64,000 nt of DNA. Origin: Globomyces pollinis-pini. Lineage: Eukaryota; Chytridiomycota; Chytridiomycetes; Rhizophydiales; Globomycetaceae. The stretch lies in NCBI GenBank assembly GCA_025399215.1, contig MU621097.1, positions 1 through 64,000 of the forward strand, read 5' to 3'. Of the stretch, positions 9,985 through 22,727 are shown piece by piece (position 1 is the stretch's first letter; the number at the start of each line of letters is the position of its first letter). The notes below the pieces were generated by a model that did no database searches, was not told the origin of the DNA, and saw nothing but the letters and a program-made list of their open reading frames with translations. The position numbers were made by a program, and so were the translations under genes.

Positions 9985-12900
9985 ATGGGTATTCCGAGCT
10001 TATTCAGATGGCTATCAAATAAATATCCAAAAGTAATATCCCAAGTTATCGAAGAATTACCAAGAACTATTAACGACCAATCAATCCCTGTAGATGCTTC
10101 TCAAAAAAATCCAAATGGTTTGGAAATAGATAATTTATATTTGGATATGAATGGAATTATTCACCCTTGTTGTCATCCCGAAGACAAACCTGCTCCAGCA
10201 ACTGAAGAGGAAATGTTTATCGAAATATTCAAATATATTGATAGAATCTTTGCTATGATTCGACCAAGAAAAATATTATATATGGCTATTGGTATCATAT
10301 TTGAAAGTATTAATCTAGTAGATGGTGTAGCACCTCGAGCAAAGATGAATCAACAACGGTCTAGACGATTTAGAGCGGCTCGAGAAGAGGAAATAAAGAT
10401 GAGGACTGAAGTACGTGCCAGATTAGAAGCTGGTCTCCCATTAGAGGATAAAAAAGCTCATTTTGATTCTAATTGTATTACCCCAGGAACTCCTTTTATG
10501 GATCAACTGGCAATTTGTTTACGTTATTATATCACCGACAGATTAAACAACGATCCTGGTTGGAAAGGGGTATGTATTTTGAAAACTTATTGTAGGTTAA
10601 AGTACTTTTGTCTGATGCTTCGGTTCCGGGTGAAGGAGAACATAAGATTATGGACTTTATCCGCAGACAACGCACACTTGCTACATACGACCAAAGCACT
10701 CACCATGTCATCTATGGATTAGATGCTGATTTAATCATGTTGGCATTGGCTACCCATGAGCCAAATTTCTGGATTTTAAGAGAAGAAGTTGTAGATAAAC
10801 GTCAACAAAAGAGAGCTTGTGAATTATGTGGTCAGTTTGGGCATTCAACACATCAATGCACAGGTATTTATTTCATATTGGCTTACCTTAGGGAAAGCAA
10901 AAGTAAAGACTGGTGAATGGGATGACCAGACCAGACTATTAGAACTGAAACCGTTTGTTTTTGTTCATATCAGCATACTGAGGGAATATTTAGAAGCGGA
11001 AATGATGATTAGAGATTTACCTTTTAAATGGGATTTGGAACGAGCCATTGATGATTGGGTATTTATGTGTTTCTTTGTTGGAAATGATTTCTTGCCGCAT
11101 TTACCCTCCCTTGAAATCAGAGAGGGTGCAGTCGAACTGTTAATTGGTATTTGGAAAGCTAATGCAAAGAATTGGGGAGGGTATTTAACAAATGCTGGTG
11201 ATATCGATTTGGCGCGTGTAGAAATAGTATTACAAGAACTTGGTCAGGTGGAAGATGTTACATTTCAAAAACGTCGTCAAGAGGAAGAACAAAGACGTTT
11301 GAATAGACTTGATCGAAAGAAACGGGAGAAAGAGATCAAGAAACATGGTCATCCAGTCAAGAAAATTCAAACTGCCAAACCTAGCAGGGCTGTGCTCAAT
11401 GCCAAGCTAGCACTTATTGAGCAAATGAAAGAGTTGGACCCATTGCCAGTTAAAGGTGTCAGTAAAGAAGTCCGAGCAAAAAGAAATTATGAAAATGTAG
11501 TCAGTAGCAAACCGGTTGGGTTTTCTCACAAACACCCCAATACCAGCGAAACGAACAAAGCAGCAGCGAAAAAGTTGAAATTGGCACTTTTAGCTAAAAA
11601 GCCAATTGAAGATCCAAAAGTTGGTTTTAGCATCACAGATTTTCAAGCAGAAACAACCACAGCAGTCCCTATCGATGCCGCAGAATCAGAAGAAGAAATT
11701 GAAGAAGAAATTGATGGTGCAGTTGTAGTGCCTACACCAGGTGCTAATGACATTGAACCAAAACCTCTGTCAGAACTTTTTGAAGAAGACGATGCTGTTG
11801 ATTCAGAAGGTATTGTCCATGAAATTCCAGAGGAAAAGGCCGATTCGGACGCTGAAGCGCCCCATGATGAAGTTCGACTCTGGGAATCAGGGTGGAAAAC
11901 AAGATACTACGAAACCAAATTCCAAGTTGATGTAGGCGATCAAGAATTCAGAAAAACTGTTGTTCAATCGTACGTCGAAGGATTATGTTGGGTTTTAAAG
12001 TATTATTACCAGGGTGTTCAATCTTGGAAATGGTATTATCCATTTCATTATTCACCATTTGCATCTGATTTTACGGGAATGGCTGACTTGAAGATCGAAT
12101 TTGACAAAAGTGAGCCCTTCAAACCTATTGAACAGTTATTGGGAGTTTTCCCAGCACATAGTAAATCGCACATTCCTCAAGTGTTTCATTATCTCATGAC
12201 AGATCAAGATTCTCCTATAATCGACTTTTATCCTGTTGATTTTCCCATTGATCTGAATGGGAAGAAATATGAATGGCAAGGGGTGGCTTTATTACCTTTC
12301 ATTGATGCGGACAGGCTCTTGGAAGCAGTCAGACCGTTGTACCCATCTATAGATGTAGAAGAACGTAGAAGAAATACGCTGGGTTATGAAATTTTATTCG
12401 CTGAGTCGTCTCAGCCTATTTTCGATAGCTTTTGTGCATTGTATGGTAATTCTAAAATTTCAAAGGTATTTTGAACATGTTTTGATTTATTTTCATTATA
12501 GCCTGTGATGTTGGATACATCCTTAAGTGGTCGGCTTGGGGGAAGTGTTTTTAAGGATCAAGATGTATGCCTACCTGGTAGTATCTATCCATCGCCATTA
12601 CTAGAGTTCAACCTAGAGGATATTCCTAATGAGTCAGCGATCAGGTAATATTTATATTTTTAACATATAGTGTTGTGTATTATATGCCAAATGTTAGTTC
12701 CAAATTCCAGTTTAAAGCAACTCTTTTACCTAATGCCATCATGCCACCAAAAGTGCTAAATAGGGATGATTTAACTGAAATCCGTACCAACCGTAGCAAT
12801 GCGTTTTTCCGGGGTCGACGAGGAGTAGAAACTCCACGTGGTTTACGATTTTCATTTGCTCCATCCAATAATAGTAGTTTTCATTCAAGATCTGGTAGAG

Positions 12901-13622
12901 GTGGTGGACAAGAGCGTTATGAAAGACGACCAAGAAACGACAATGATCCAAGAGATGATAATCCACAGTCTAGATCTTATGGAAACAACAGTCCAAATCG
13001 TGGTGCATATAATAATTCGAATGATGGCCATAGGAATTATGCATCAAACCGCGGAAGTAGTTCAAATGATGGTTATAGGAATTACCCGTCAAATCAAGGA
13101 TACAACAATCCTCGGGAGTATCGAGGCCCTACCAATGATTATGATAATGCGAATGGAAACTCGAGATATCAGTCAAGACCTCCACATCATCAGGGACGAG
13201 GAAATTCTAATGGGTCAGGTTACAGAAATTCTTACAACGGTGGACACTCATCCAATGTAACATTTTTTGACTAACGCAATTAGGGTGCCGGCTATACACC
13301 GCCAAATATGCATGGTGTTCGAGCACCTGGTGGTTACGGAAGCGCGTATCCTCCTCAACCGCAAGTGGCTGCCCTTCAAGTTGCAAATCTTTTGAGTCAA
13401 TTACAACCAACTTCAGCACCACAGAGCCATTATGGTCAGCAAACTTATGGCCAAATACGACCTGGAGTATATGGGCAAATGCGCCCACCTGGAACTTATG
13501 GGCAAACATCTTATCCTCCACCAAATCAATCCTCAGGTAATAGAGGTGGTTATTCGCAACAGAATTATTCTGGAAACAATTCTAGATATAATAATCAAGG
13601 AAATTATGGAAGAAGAAGCTAG
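9985..13622 (+). CDS. RAT1: Nuclear 5'-3' exoribonuclease Rat1/XRN2
   Basis: Seven exons with introns at 10292-10318, 10570-10595, 10864-10891, 12466-12501, 12645-12670 and 13257-13283 give 1155 residues. The start [47 protein letters not shown] and [14 protein letters not shown] are invariant in the XRN catalytic core. A CCHC knuckle, [14 protein letters not shown], is diagnostic of the nuclear Rat1/XRN2 branch rather than Xrn1. The second conserved region carries [14 protein letters not shown]. The C-terminus is long, low-complexity and rich in R, G, N, Y and Q. Rat1 degrades 5'-monophosphate RNA, acts in transcription termination (torpedo) and trims rRNA and snoRNA precursors. PTPA converges from the other side. 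Confidence 0.96.
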
Positions 13623-13743
13623 GTAATTTAGTAGATGCACATATTATATTGAAAATAAACGCTATTCACTATATTAAGATTCTTCTCTTGTTAATATTTC
13701 TTTACTTTCTTCAAATGGTAACAAACTCCCTACAATTAGAAAT

Positions 13744-14901
13744 TTAAGACTCAATACCAAATAAAAAATGTTGTGAAACAGGAAATTTCATCAATACTTC
13801 TGCAATGTACATTTTCATCATTCCAGTGTTTACTTTTGACCAAAATGGAACGGCTGATATATCAAATAAAATAGGTGAATGTTCATGAAATGGGCCACGC
13901 TTTGTCTAAAATGTCAATAACACATATACAAACCTCATTGATGTGGTTGATACAACCTAAATACAAATATTCTAGGGCAAAATATGCCACCATTTCTTTA
14001 TCAGTTATTGATTTTGGTTTGATTTTTGGATGATCTAATGTTGAATTTCAAAATCTCAAGATACCAAGTAGTTGAGCACTTCCCTAAAGTTTAAAACGGA
14101 TTGTATAGTATAATACCCAAAAATATGGTAAAAACTGATAATCATCAAGACCCCAGACTCCATGACTTCCAGCTGGCTCTAATTGATAGACTTTTTGTAA
14201 TTTCCAAACCAAATCGATATATCTTCAAAATATCAGAATACTTGATTTTACCTCTTGAACACTTTTGTTACTAACGCTTGATAATCTTCAGCATTAAAGT
14301 AATCAACTAATTCTAAACAACATAGCCAAGCGGTAAAAGAAAGTTCATGACCAGATCCATAATCAATTCTGGTTGGATCTCCAAAACTAACTAAAAGATA
14401 TGCAGATATTTCATGAATAGCTAAATGATTGGGAATCAATGTGGACTGTTGTTCTATTAAGTTCTAAATGGTTAGTCAAATTTTGACCCACTGATTGTAG
14501 TTTGGCGTGCCATTTTCTAAAAGATACATTACCATATCTTTGTTCTGTTGTTTCTGGTGGGAATTCATCAATCCAGCTGTCCAATACATCTAACAAATGT
14601 ATAGTGTTTAACACAGCCTTTTGTTTAATGGTTGATTAAATAAAACCTTTGATACAACACAATCAGAAGAGTTTGGTTTGTTTTTAACAGCTTCATTTAG
14701 TGATTGACAAAAATCCAAAATTCGAAAGTAAGCTTCACTTGTGCTGAACTTTTCTAAACAATTTGAAGTAATGATTCTTTTTGTTGGAACAATGTATTCT
14801 TTCGATATCGAAATATATTTTCGTCTACCAAGGACATTGGGAACTGTTGGTATTACTTTTTGTTTGGGCATGCTGTATCCTGGTATTCCTGACAAGTTCA
14901 T
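13744..14901 (-). CDS. PP2A activator PTPA (RRD1/RRD2 family peptidyl-prolyl isomerase)
   Basis: Seven exons with introns of 28-33 nt give 326 residues, within the usual family size. Signature segments are [53 protein letters not shown] and [14 protein letters not shown], ending [11 protein letters not shown]. These line the fold's central cleft. PTPA/Rrd proteins activate PP2A phosphatase catalytic subunits, using ATP and prolyl isomerase activity. One donor is GTGGGT, at the junction between KLQS and NLIEQ; the first intron ends AAAAG rather than TAG. Both are needed to keep the conserved frame. Confidence 0.93.
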
Positions 14902-15072
14902 CTTAAAAATGGAAACATTTTCACAAAATTAGAATCATGGTTCTCCAGTGATTCAAGCAAGAAGTACTGGAAATATATTCATTCATACATTGGAATGTGG
15001 TGGAAGAATCGATTAGATCTGAAAAGATAACATGAATTTCAGTTGATTGTCGCGTTTAACTTCATTTACGCA
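14902..15072. promoter_or_regulatory. Divergent promoter region (PTPA / IFT43)
   Basis: 171 bp between opposite start codons. No distinct site is recognised. Confidence 0.35.
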
Positions 15073-15833
15073 ATGTCAGACTTTATTGACCAGGAAGACT
15101 CAATAATCGAAACCAATGTGAGACCTTCTAATGACTCGCGACCGCCAAGAAGAGGTAGACGGGAGCAGACAACCGAAGGGTTGGAAAAATCAGTAACACT
15201 AACATATTTTTATAATGTTAGGATTCAAAGTCGTTTTTAAAATCATCACTGGGAAGTCTATTTGTATCCACTGAAAAAAGCAATAATAATAACGATGTGG
15301 ACTCTATTGGCAAAAAGACTGGTAAAGAGGACTTTATAATAGAATAGGATGGGAGACCGAAGAGACTCCAAAGAATAAAGTCCCAAGAAGAAGCAGAGTT
15401 ACAAAAGGCGAAGGTATTAGAATTAATTGAAATAATACGTCTTAGTGGATGATATTGACGATTCAACGCCAAAAAACACTGTAATTGGGAAATCGGATGA
15501 AGATGATGTAATGGTTATTATCCCAGATCTGATGGATGTTGGTGAAGATGATTTGGTAAACACAATCGCTACTGCACCGAACGTTCGTCCATCTGATATA
15601 GTAAGAACGATTGGAGAACTAGAAAATGAAATGGCTGCTTCAGATGTGTTACTCACCCAAGTAACTACCCATTTTGTTTAACAGTTTAGATTCAGCCCAG
15701 CTCTATTCCTGGATTAGACCTTTCCATTTTAATCTCAAATGCCTTTTGCAGCCTGGAACAATCTGAAGAGAACGACACGGTTTGGGATTGGGATATCGTT
15801 TTAAATCAAGTAACAATGGAAATGTCCAAATAA
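15073..15833 (+). CDS. IFT43: Intraflagellar transport protein IFT43
   Basis: Five exons joined across introns of 29, 26, 32 and 29 nt give 214 residues. The N-terminal half is charged and disordered (RPPRRGRREQ). The C-terminal half follows the IFT43 plan: VMVIIPDLMDVGEDDL, then TAPNV, a TIGELENEM helix, PGLDLSILIS and the terminal motif DTVWDWDIVL. Human IFT43 has the same IPDL...EED and VSWDWD anchors. IFT43 is a small subunit of the IFT-A complex, which drives retrograde transport in cilia and flagella and binds IFT121. Its presence implies a flagellated stage. The last intron must end at the second of two nearby AG sites for PGLDLS to stay in frame. Confidence 0.85.
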
Positions 15834-16120
15834 GATTTAACAAAGTTATTTAATATAATTTGAATAGATTGGGTAAAGATAATCTAAAAACAAACTTTAT
15901 ACTCTGTTTGAAGAGTGAAATCCAAGATGTACATCCATTACTAACATACTTTCAATGAGGATGAATTATATTTTTGATTATGTGCTTAAAACAATCAAAG
16001 AATCTCCAGATCCCTGTAAAAACTGGGATAAAACCCAAACCCACAATCGCGAATCCCACAACCGCAATGACTTAAAAACAATTTGATGGCTAAATTGAGC
16101 TTTATACAATAATAAACACG
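15834..16120. other. Intergenic between IFT43 and glyoxal oxidase
   Basis: 287 bp, AT-rich, with no open frame or structure that I can support. It should contain the oxidase promoter. Confidence 0.4.
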
Positions 16121-18777
16121 ATGATGTTTGGTATCAGGGCTATTATTTTATTGGTAAACGTTGTTTTGTCCCAAGATTGCGGTGCAGGGATTGGAAGCTG
16201 TCCAGCGGTAGGACTACCTGACATTGAAACTTGTTGCTCACAATTTGGTTGGTAAACCATCAACAGTACTTAATCATAGGTGTGGGGAAACTCCCGTTCA
16301 CTGTGGAAATGGATGTCAGAAAGAGTTCTCTAAGAATGGACTATGCGAAACTACCAGTCATACTGGTCAATGCGGGACGGGTAAAGGAACTTGTCCATCT
16401 GATTTACCATGTTGTTCATCCAGTGGATGGTATGTGGTGTACTCTTAATTAAATTGAAAGGTGTGGAGCAACAGAAGACCACTGCAAAAAAGATAATTGT
16501 AATTCAATATTTTCATTTGATGGGAAATGCATCGATCCACGACCACAAGAGAAGCCGACTGGAAATACCTGTAACTTGTAAGTATTATTGTTGTTCATTG
16601 AACAAAGGCCAGTTACATTAAATATGTCTTGCGATGCTAAACAAAGATGTCCAGCTGGATATTGTTGTTCAAAATATGGCCAATGTGGTCAAACATCTGA
16701 GCATTGTGATTTAGGGAAGGGATGTGAACCACTTCTCGGCGAATGTGAAGGAAAGGAATCAGATTGCAATGCTAAAGCTGATATTTGCTCAAAACCGAGA
16801 CCACTTCCATCGCTGAGTGATATGACATGTGGACCTAAAAATGGAAATAAACAATGTCCTGGTGGTTATTGCTGCAGTTCGTCCGGTTTCTGTGGTACCA
16901 CTCCAGACCACTGTGGTGCAGGATGTATGCAACGGATTGGTCCATGTGCCATCAATGGCTTTTCCGATCCGTGCATTAAAGGATCCCCTCCAAGAGAGGA
17001 TGGAAAATGTGGATCAAAGTACAATAATGCACTTTGTCCTATGGAATTGCCATGCTGCTCGGAATTTGGTTCATGTGGATTAACCAGGTAATCCAATAGT
17101 TTTAACGTTAGTGATCACTGTGGCCCAACATGTCAGTATGGATTGGGGCTCTGTTTCCCTCCAGGATCTAAAAGCCTTTATGCGCCAAGAACAGGCAAGT
17201 TCGCGGTTGAAGGTGAATCTTTAGTTCCAGCAATGCATACAATCGTGCACCACAACGGAAAAGTAATATTCTTGGATAAGGTAGAAAACTATACACAAGC
17301 TACTTTGCCAAATGGGCAGTACGCTTATTCATCAGAGTGGGACCCTGCTACAGGGTCGGGTGTACCATTAGCATACAAAACCAATGCCTTTTGTTCAGCA
17401 GGTGGGTTTGATGCAGAGGGGAATCTCTTGAACTTTGGAGGCGCCGATCCACTAGCAGACATTGATCCAACAGTTGGTGATGGATTTAACGCTGTGCGAA
17501 TTCTGAAGAGACCTTGCCAAGGGGATGGCTGTAATTGGCAAGAATATGGCAATATAAAAATGGCTGGGAAACGTTGGTATCCATCGACAGTCAATCTTGA
17601 AGACGGGACTTTCTTCATCATAGGTGGAGTGAATTTCATTGGAGATCTCAATGAAGAAAAATTCAATACACCTACTTGGGAAATCTATCCACCTCCAAAT
17701 GGCACTGCGAAAGATCATTTTATGCCATTTCTTCAAGAAGTGAAGCCGAACCAACTTTATCCTCATACTGTGTTGTTAAAATCTGGAAAACTCTTCATTT
17801 TGGCTGGAAAGCGTGCTATTCTTTTTGATCATCGAAAGAATATAACTGAGGAGTTACCCAATATCGTAGGCATGTACAGAACATATCCAGAAACCGGTGC
17901 CAGTATTCTGTTCCCATTGTCATCCGCTGATAACTATTCCGCCAAAATAATGATCTGTGGAGGTAATCTAAACGAAATTAACAATTATTGTAGGAGCCGA
18001 TATTGCAGACATATCTTCAAATACTGATGCCACCTGTGGAATTATTTCTCCTGAAGCGCCAAATCCGAAATGGACATACGAGAACATGCCTGATTCAAGA
18101 GTCATGGTAGAAGGTAAGAATATTTCTGTCTTATCTATGCAGGGGTTAACTTGCCAGATGGGACCATTTTCTTCACCAATGGTGCATCAAAGGGTGCCCA
18201 AGGATTTGAAAACGCTGCAAAACCTGCTTTACATCCAAATCTTTATGTGCCTTGGCTTCCAGAGGGCGAGAGATGGATCGTTTTAAAAAACACTACAATT
18301 CCGAGAGTATATCACTCTGGAGCACAATTACTACCTGATGCGCGAGTCATTATATCGGGGTCAAATCCACATCAACAACCTGTTTTGAGTGGATCTACTC
18401 TCCTAAGTGATCCTAATCTTCCAACCGAATTCAGAGTAGAGATATTTACTCCACCATACCTAACGACAGGCAGACCACGCCCTTCCATTAGCAAAATACC
18501 TACAAAAGTTTCATACAATTCTAGAGTAAATATTGAAGGTGATTGGGACTTTTCAATAGATCCAGTTATTAAAGTGGTAATGATTCATGGTGGATTCCAA
18601 ACACATTCTATGCATTTTTCTCAACGGATGATATACTTGGATGTTGTCAATTCAAGCACTAAACAATTAACATGTGTTACCCCACCTGATGGTAGAGTAG
18701 CACCTCCAGGCCCATATATGGTTTTTGTAGTGGCTGCTGGAGTCCCAAGTGTGGCAAAATGGGTCTTCATTGGGTAA
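16121..18777 (+). CDS. Secreted glyoxal/galactose-oxidase-type copper radical oxidase with five CBM18 chitin-binding domains
   Basis: Seven exons with introns of 24-31 nt give 827 residues. A hydrophobic signal peptide (about 1-18) leads into five cysteine-rich hevein-type domains; each has the CC-S-x-(F/Y/S)-G-x-CG core, for example CCSQFGWCG, CCSSSGWCG, CCSKYGQCG, CCSSSGFCG and CCSEFGSCG. The catalytic part follows the glyoxal oxidase family: NAFCSAGG (thioether cysteine), RWYPSTV (partner tyrosine), RVYHSGAQLLPDA (Tyr-His copper ligands), and a late histidine in FQTHSMHFSQRM, inside the DUF1929-type C-terminal domain. These enzymes oxidise aldehydes or alcohols and release hydrogen peroxide. 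The array should tether it to chitin in the organism's own wall or a host or prey surface. Two introns split domains just after the cysteine cluster. Confidence 0.92.
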
Positions 18778-19041
18778 TCAAATATCAAATAAATCAGATT
18801 AATGTTGTCGAACTTGATTAAAATCTGAGTAGGATGATTCCAGTTATTATTTTAATTTAAGTTTTTGGATGATGAACTATTAAATAAAACCAACAAACAA
18901 CATTAATTTTGTTAGTCATTAATTAACAAGAATCGTACAAGGCGAAGCTGTGGTCTTAGTTTGATGATGTGATTCGACTCATCACTTGAACTCAGCCTCC
19001 GTGAATGGGATATCTGATCACGGTTGAGCTTGTTATTTTTT
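18778..19041. other. Intergenic between glyoxal oxidase and PNS1-like gene
   Basis: 264 bp. An AATAAA-like run lies in 18850-18890. No other feature is seen. Confidence 0.35.
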
Positions 19042-20924
19042 ATGCAAAACTACGGACAACCTCAAGGATATCAACAACCGCTGTATCAGCAACAACCATA
19101 TGGACAACAACCTTACCAACAACCATATGGTCAACAACCGTACCAGCAGCAACAACCATATGGCCAACAACCGGCTTATGGTCAACCGGCCTATGGTCAA
19201 CCAGCGTATGGTCAACAGCAGCCAACTTATCAAGAGCAACCACAGATTCAACCAGTTGTTTTACAGCAATCTCAACCTCCTCTAGGGGCCGCTTCTTATG
19301 AGCAGTTGGTCCCTAAAAAAGAAACCAGGTTTAGCTCAAATGTTCCTTATCAAGACGTTTGGGCATTGATTTTATGGATCGTATTTTTAATTGGATTTGC
19401 TGGAATTACTGGTTACAGTATACTTCCGCTATTTCATTATCTTAGGTATTAATACGAGCATCAAAAGGGGGTTCATGAGCTTTTCCTCAAGTTCTCCAAC
19501 TGGAGAGGCTAACCTTGTAAGGTTAATTTCAATCGTACTCTTTATCACTGCTTTTGCTGGATTTTTGTTCAGTCTAGTATATTTCTTCTTGATGCAAAAG
19601 TATACCTTAGAAATTCTTATATCAATTAGGTTTGCAGGAACATTGATAAAAGTTACACTCGTGCTTGCTGTCGTGAGCAACTTTGTTCTCGCAGCTTTAT
19701 TTGCTTATGCTGGTGCTACAGTTGCTGCAATTATTCTTTTGGTGTTCGGTCTTTTGTTCGGTATGATCAATCCACGCTAATATCTGTAGCTTGGTGCGCA
19801 TGGTCTTGGAGACATAGAATTGTAAGCATTCTCATATCTAATTGTTAGCCATTCGCAAAAGTCATGCTAAAAACCGTTACATCCATCACTTCACAATATA
19901 CCGGAACTATCACTTCTGGTGTTATTGGGCTCGTTTTTCAACTAGCCTTCATTGCATGGTAATATCATGTGTGTACTAATTTTAGGTGGGTTGTTGCTTT
20001 GATTGGTGTTTCTCTCTGTAGACAAAATGAAGTTTTCTCTGAAAACGTAGGTTATGCATTATATGTGTATTGTGTAAGTTTTAAATTCAATTTATAAATT
20101 AGTTGTTTACATTCTATTGGACCAGTCAGGTGATTGGAAACAGTGTACATATTACCGTTTCTGGAGTTAGTATTATATTTACTTATGTGTTAGTTATTTG
20201 CTACTTTCTATTTCAGAGGTGTTGCAGATGCAAATGGAAGAGTTACAGTATCAGTAAAAAATCCAACCCTTGCTGCTGCCAAACGAGCGTAACTTTAATA
20301 ACAAACTTATATTTTAGTATGACAACCAGTTTAGGTTCAAACTGCTATGGATCGCTCTTAATTGCTATTATTCAAACACTTAAAGCGATTGCAAATCAAG
20401 CTCGAGAGAATAGTGCAAATGATGGAAATCTTGTCATGACACTGATTTTCTGTTGCATTCAATGCATTTTATCAATGATCCAAGATATTCTGGAATATTT
20501 TAACAAGTATGCATTTGCACAAGTAGCCATCTACGGTAAAGACTATTGCACAGCCGCTAAGGATACCTGGGAACTTGCAAAATCCCGTGGTATAGATGCA
20601 TTAGTTAATGATAACTTAATTGGAAATGTATTAGGATTCGGTGGATTCTTCATCGGTCTATTGACTGCCGGATGTGGGGCGTTGGTTGTTTACTTCCAAA
20701 GCTCATTGACCGCAAGTGATGCTGATACTTATATGATTGTTTGTGCACTGATCGGATTCTTTATTGGATTGGTAGAGTTTTCTGTTTTGGCCGGTGTGAT
20801 TGATTCAGGAGTCACTACTACGTTTGTTTGCTTGGCTGAAGATCCTGCCGCGTTACAAAAGACCAAACCTAATCTTTACAACAAAATCCATGAGGTTTAT
20901 CCACAAGTAATGCTTGGATTTTAA
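19042..20924 (+). CDS. PNS1: Choline-transporter-like (CTL/SLC44, Pns1-type) membrane protein
   Basis: Nine exons with introns of 22-30 nt give 553 residues, close to the 539 of yeast Pns1. A cytoplasmic Q/Y/P/G-rich tail of about 70 residues with PYGQQ-type repeats comes first. About ten membrane segments follow, with the family signatures RHRIPFAKVM, the WTSQVIGNSVHITVSG stretch, and GSNCYGSLLIAIIQTLK plus a C-terminal NLYNKIHE. CTL proteins lie in the plasma or mitochondrial membrane and, in animals, carry choline or ethanolamine; the yeast protein's substrate is unclear. The first intron, 19446-19467, is only 22 nt and is needed to join FHYL to RGFMSF. The total spliced length closes in frame. 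Confidence 0.9.
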
Positions 20925-21046
20925 ATAAATCTTTTTTCTTAATTAATTGGGGTCCAACATGTGAAATTAAATACTTACTATTTATTCTCAAAAGGATAAA
21001 CTAAAAGAAATTAAAATTGGTGGTTATTAATCTATTAATATGAGGT

Positions 21047-22227
21047 TTAATATGAGGGCTTCCACATCAAAGCGTAACCTGGATGGTACTTTGTTAGAAG
21101 ATTTTCACGAATGTAAGGATTTAAAAATAATGGAGAGCTCAAGATCATCACCATATTTGTGTAGACAATCTTAATAGGGTAAGGAATAGTTTTTTCCAAA
21201 TTGATTCCAAAAGTCTTCAATACGTATTTCTTGACAACAATTTCTAAAGTGCTCATAATTCCTTGGACAAGGAAGTATGACAACTGTTCGCCTATGGTTG
21301 GTAATTCAAACATGACAAATATCATCCATTCATGAAATATTCCACTAAACAAGAAGGTAGCAAAGGCGCCCATCATCAGAACATGAGGAGCAATTCGTAC
21401 TCCTTTGGGTAAAGGTAAGGTATATCCAAAAGAGCGTAAAAATGGAGTAAAGATTCCACGTCGTAAGTTATTATGGACAATCAAGTTCCATCGATTGGAC
21501 CAAAAATCACCCACACTGGTTGCCAGATATGGATGGTTCATTATTGGCACAAAAGGGATTTTAAAATATAATGAGGACGCATGGTTGAATAGGGTAAAAG
21601 CTACAAAATAAATGTCGATTGGTATAACTTACACATATCTAATGCCATCGCACAAGCAATTCCAAGCAAGTAACAATCGCGCATGAAGGATAATGAGCTT
21701 GCAATTTCATATGGTTTTGGGTACCAATCTAGACAAAATTAGATTGAATTTCCAATACCTTTTCTATTCAAGATGATGTGCATTAAAATAAGATTCCAAA
21801 CAAAGAATTTGATAAGTAAAGTAATAGCTTCTTTTTTGAGGTAGTCGTAGGTCATATCTTCATACGGAACTGCTCTTTGTTGCATTGTACGAAGAGGTTC
21901 TTTCTTGTCCTCTGCTTTCTTTGGTGATTTATCAGATACTTCAAAGGAAATCATGTATTCACAATAATCATTAAAACTCCATTTATGCACCACTTCTTTC
22001 TGTAGTTGAGCGACATCAAGATAACGTAATGCAGAACTGAGATAAACAGCCATTGCAGAGAGAGTCCAAATATTTGCAGGACCCATTCTGATCATAGGGA
22101 TAATAATATTGAATAACAGGAATGGAATGGTTGCTGCCATTGGAGATATATCTTGTTGCAATACAGCATAGTGCATCAGAGTTGTGCTTAAAGCAACAAC
22201 AGGAAATTGCAGGGTTGCGATGCTCAT
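21047..22227 (-). CDS. Wax-synthase-type MBOAT acyltransferase, copy 1
   Basis: Three exons with introns of 30 and 32 nt give 372 residues. Several hydrophobic segments surround the family's core: NHPYLATSVGDFWSNRWNL (the SV-FW-RWN motif) and FSGIFHEWMIF, which holds the invariant MBOAT histidine. FLNPYIRE lies near the end. Related fungal and plant proteins esterify fatty alcohols, sterols or diacylglycerol using acyl-CoA in the ER. It is the first of three same-strand paralogues and the most divergent. Both introns fall at positions shared with copy 3, flanking the DWxPKxxE and DCYL segments. Confidence 0.87.
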
Positions 22228-22727
22228 GAGGATTGAAGTATTTGCCAGGATTTCTTTTCGTATTTATACCCAGACGGTTGTTTCATTACTGGTGTCGGCC
22301 GGGTTTAATTTGCATTTTTGGCGATGGGCGGCAAAACTATCGAAATCCAAATAGTCCCTGGTTGATAATAATAAAGTGTCCTTTGAATCAAGTTAAGAAA
22401 GCAAAGATGTAATTGGTTTAGCTATTCAAGGAAAGTTTCCTTTATGTTTGGTAATTGATGCATTTAATCAATCAAATCATTTTATTGAAATAAATTGATT
22501 TTGGTCGCAAGACTTTGTGTTTAACTCAGATGACAAAGTAACACACTACTTTATCCTTCATTTCGTTCTCACTTAGAAACATTCAAACAGTATTTTGTTA
22601 CTTGCTACGCATGCACATCTCAACTTTTGTACTGGAATTGATTTAATGTATGGAACAAAGAATTGCCAATAAGCATTTTAATCTTAGTTACTTAGGTGTT
22701 TACTCGAATACGTAAAAGAGGTTTATT
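22228..22727. other. Intergenic between acyltransferase copies 1 and 2
   Basis: 500 bp of AT-rich sequence with no open reading frame or structured RNA that I can support. It must hold the promoter of copy 1 and the 3' end of copy 2. Confidence 0.45.

Noticed and set aside
12838..13260. 140-codon frame overlapping the Rat1 C-terminus
   Set aside because: Frame shadow of the R/G/N-rich coding tail, with methionine- and isoleucine-rich composition typical of an out-of-frame reading.
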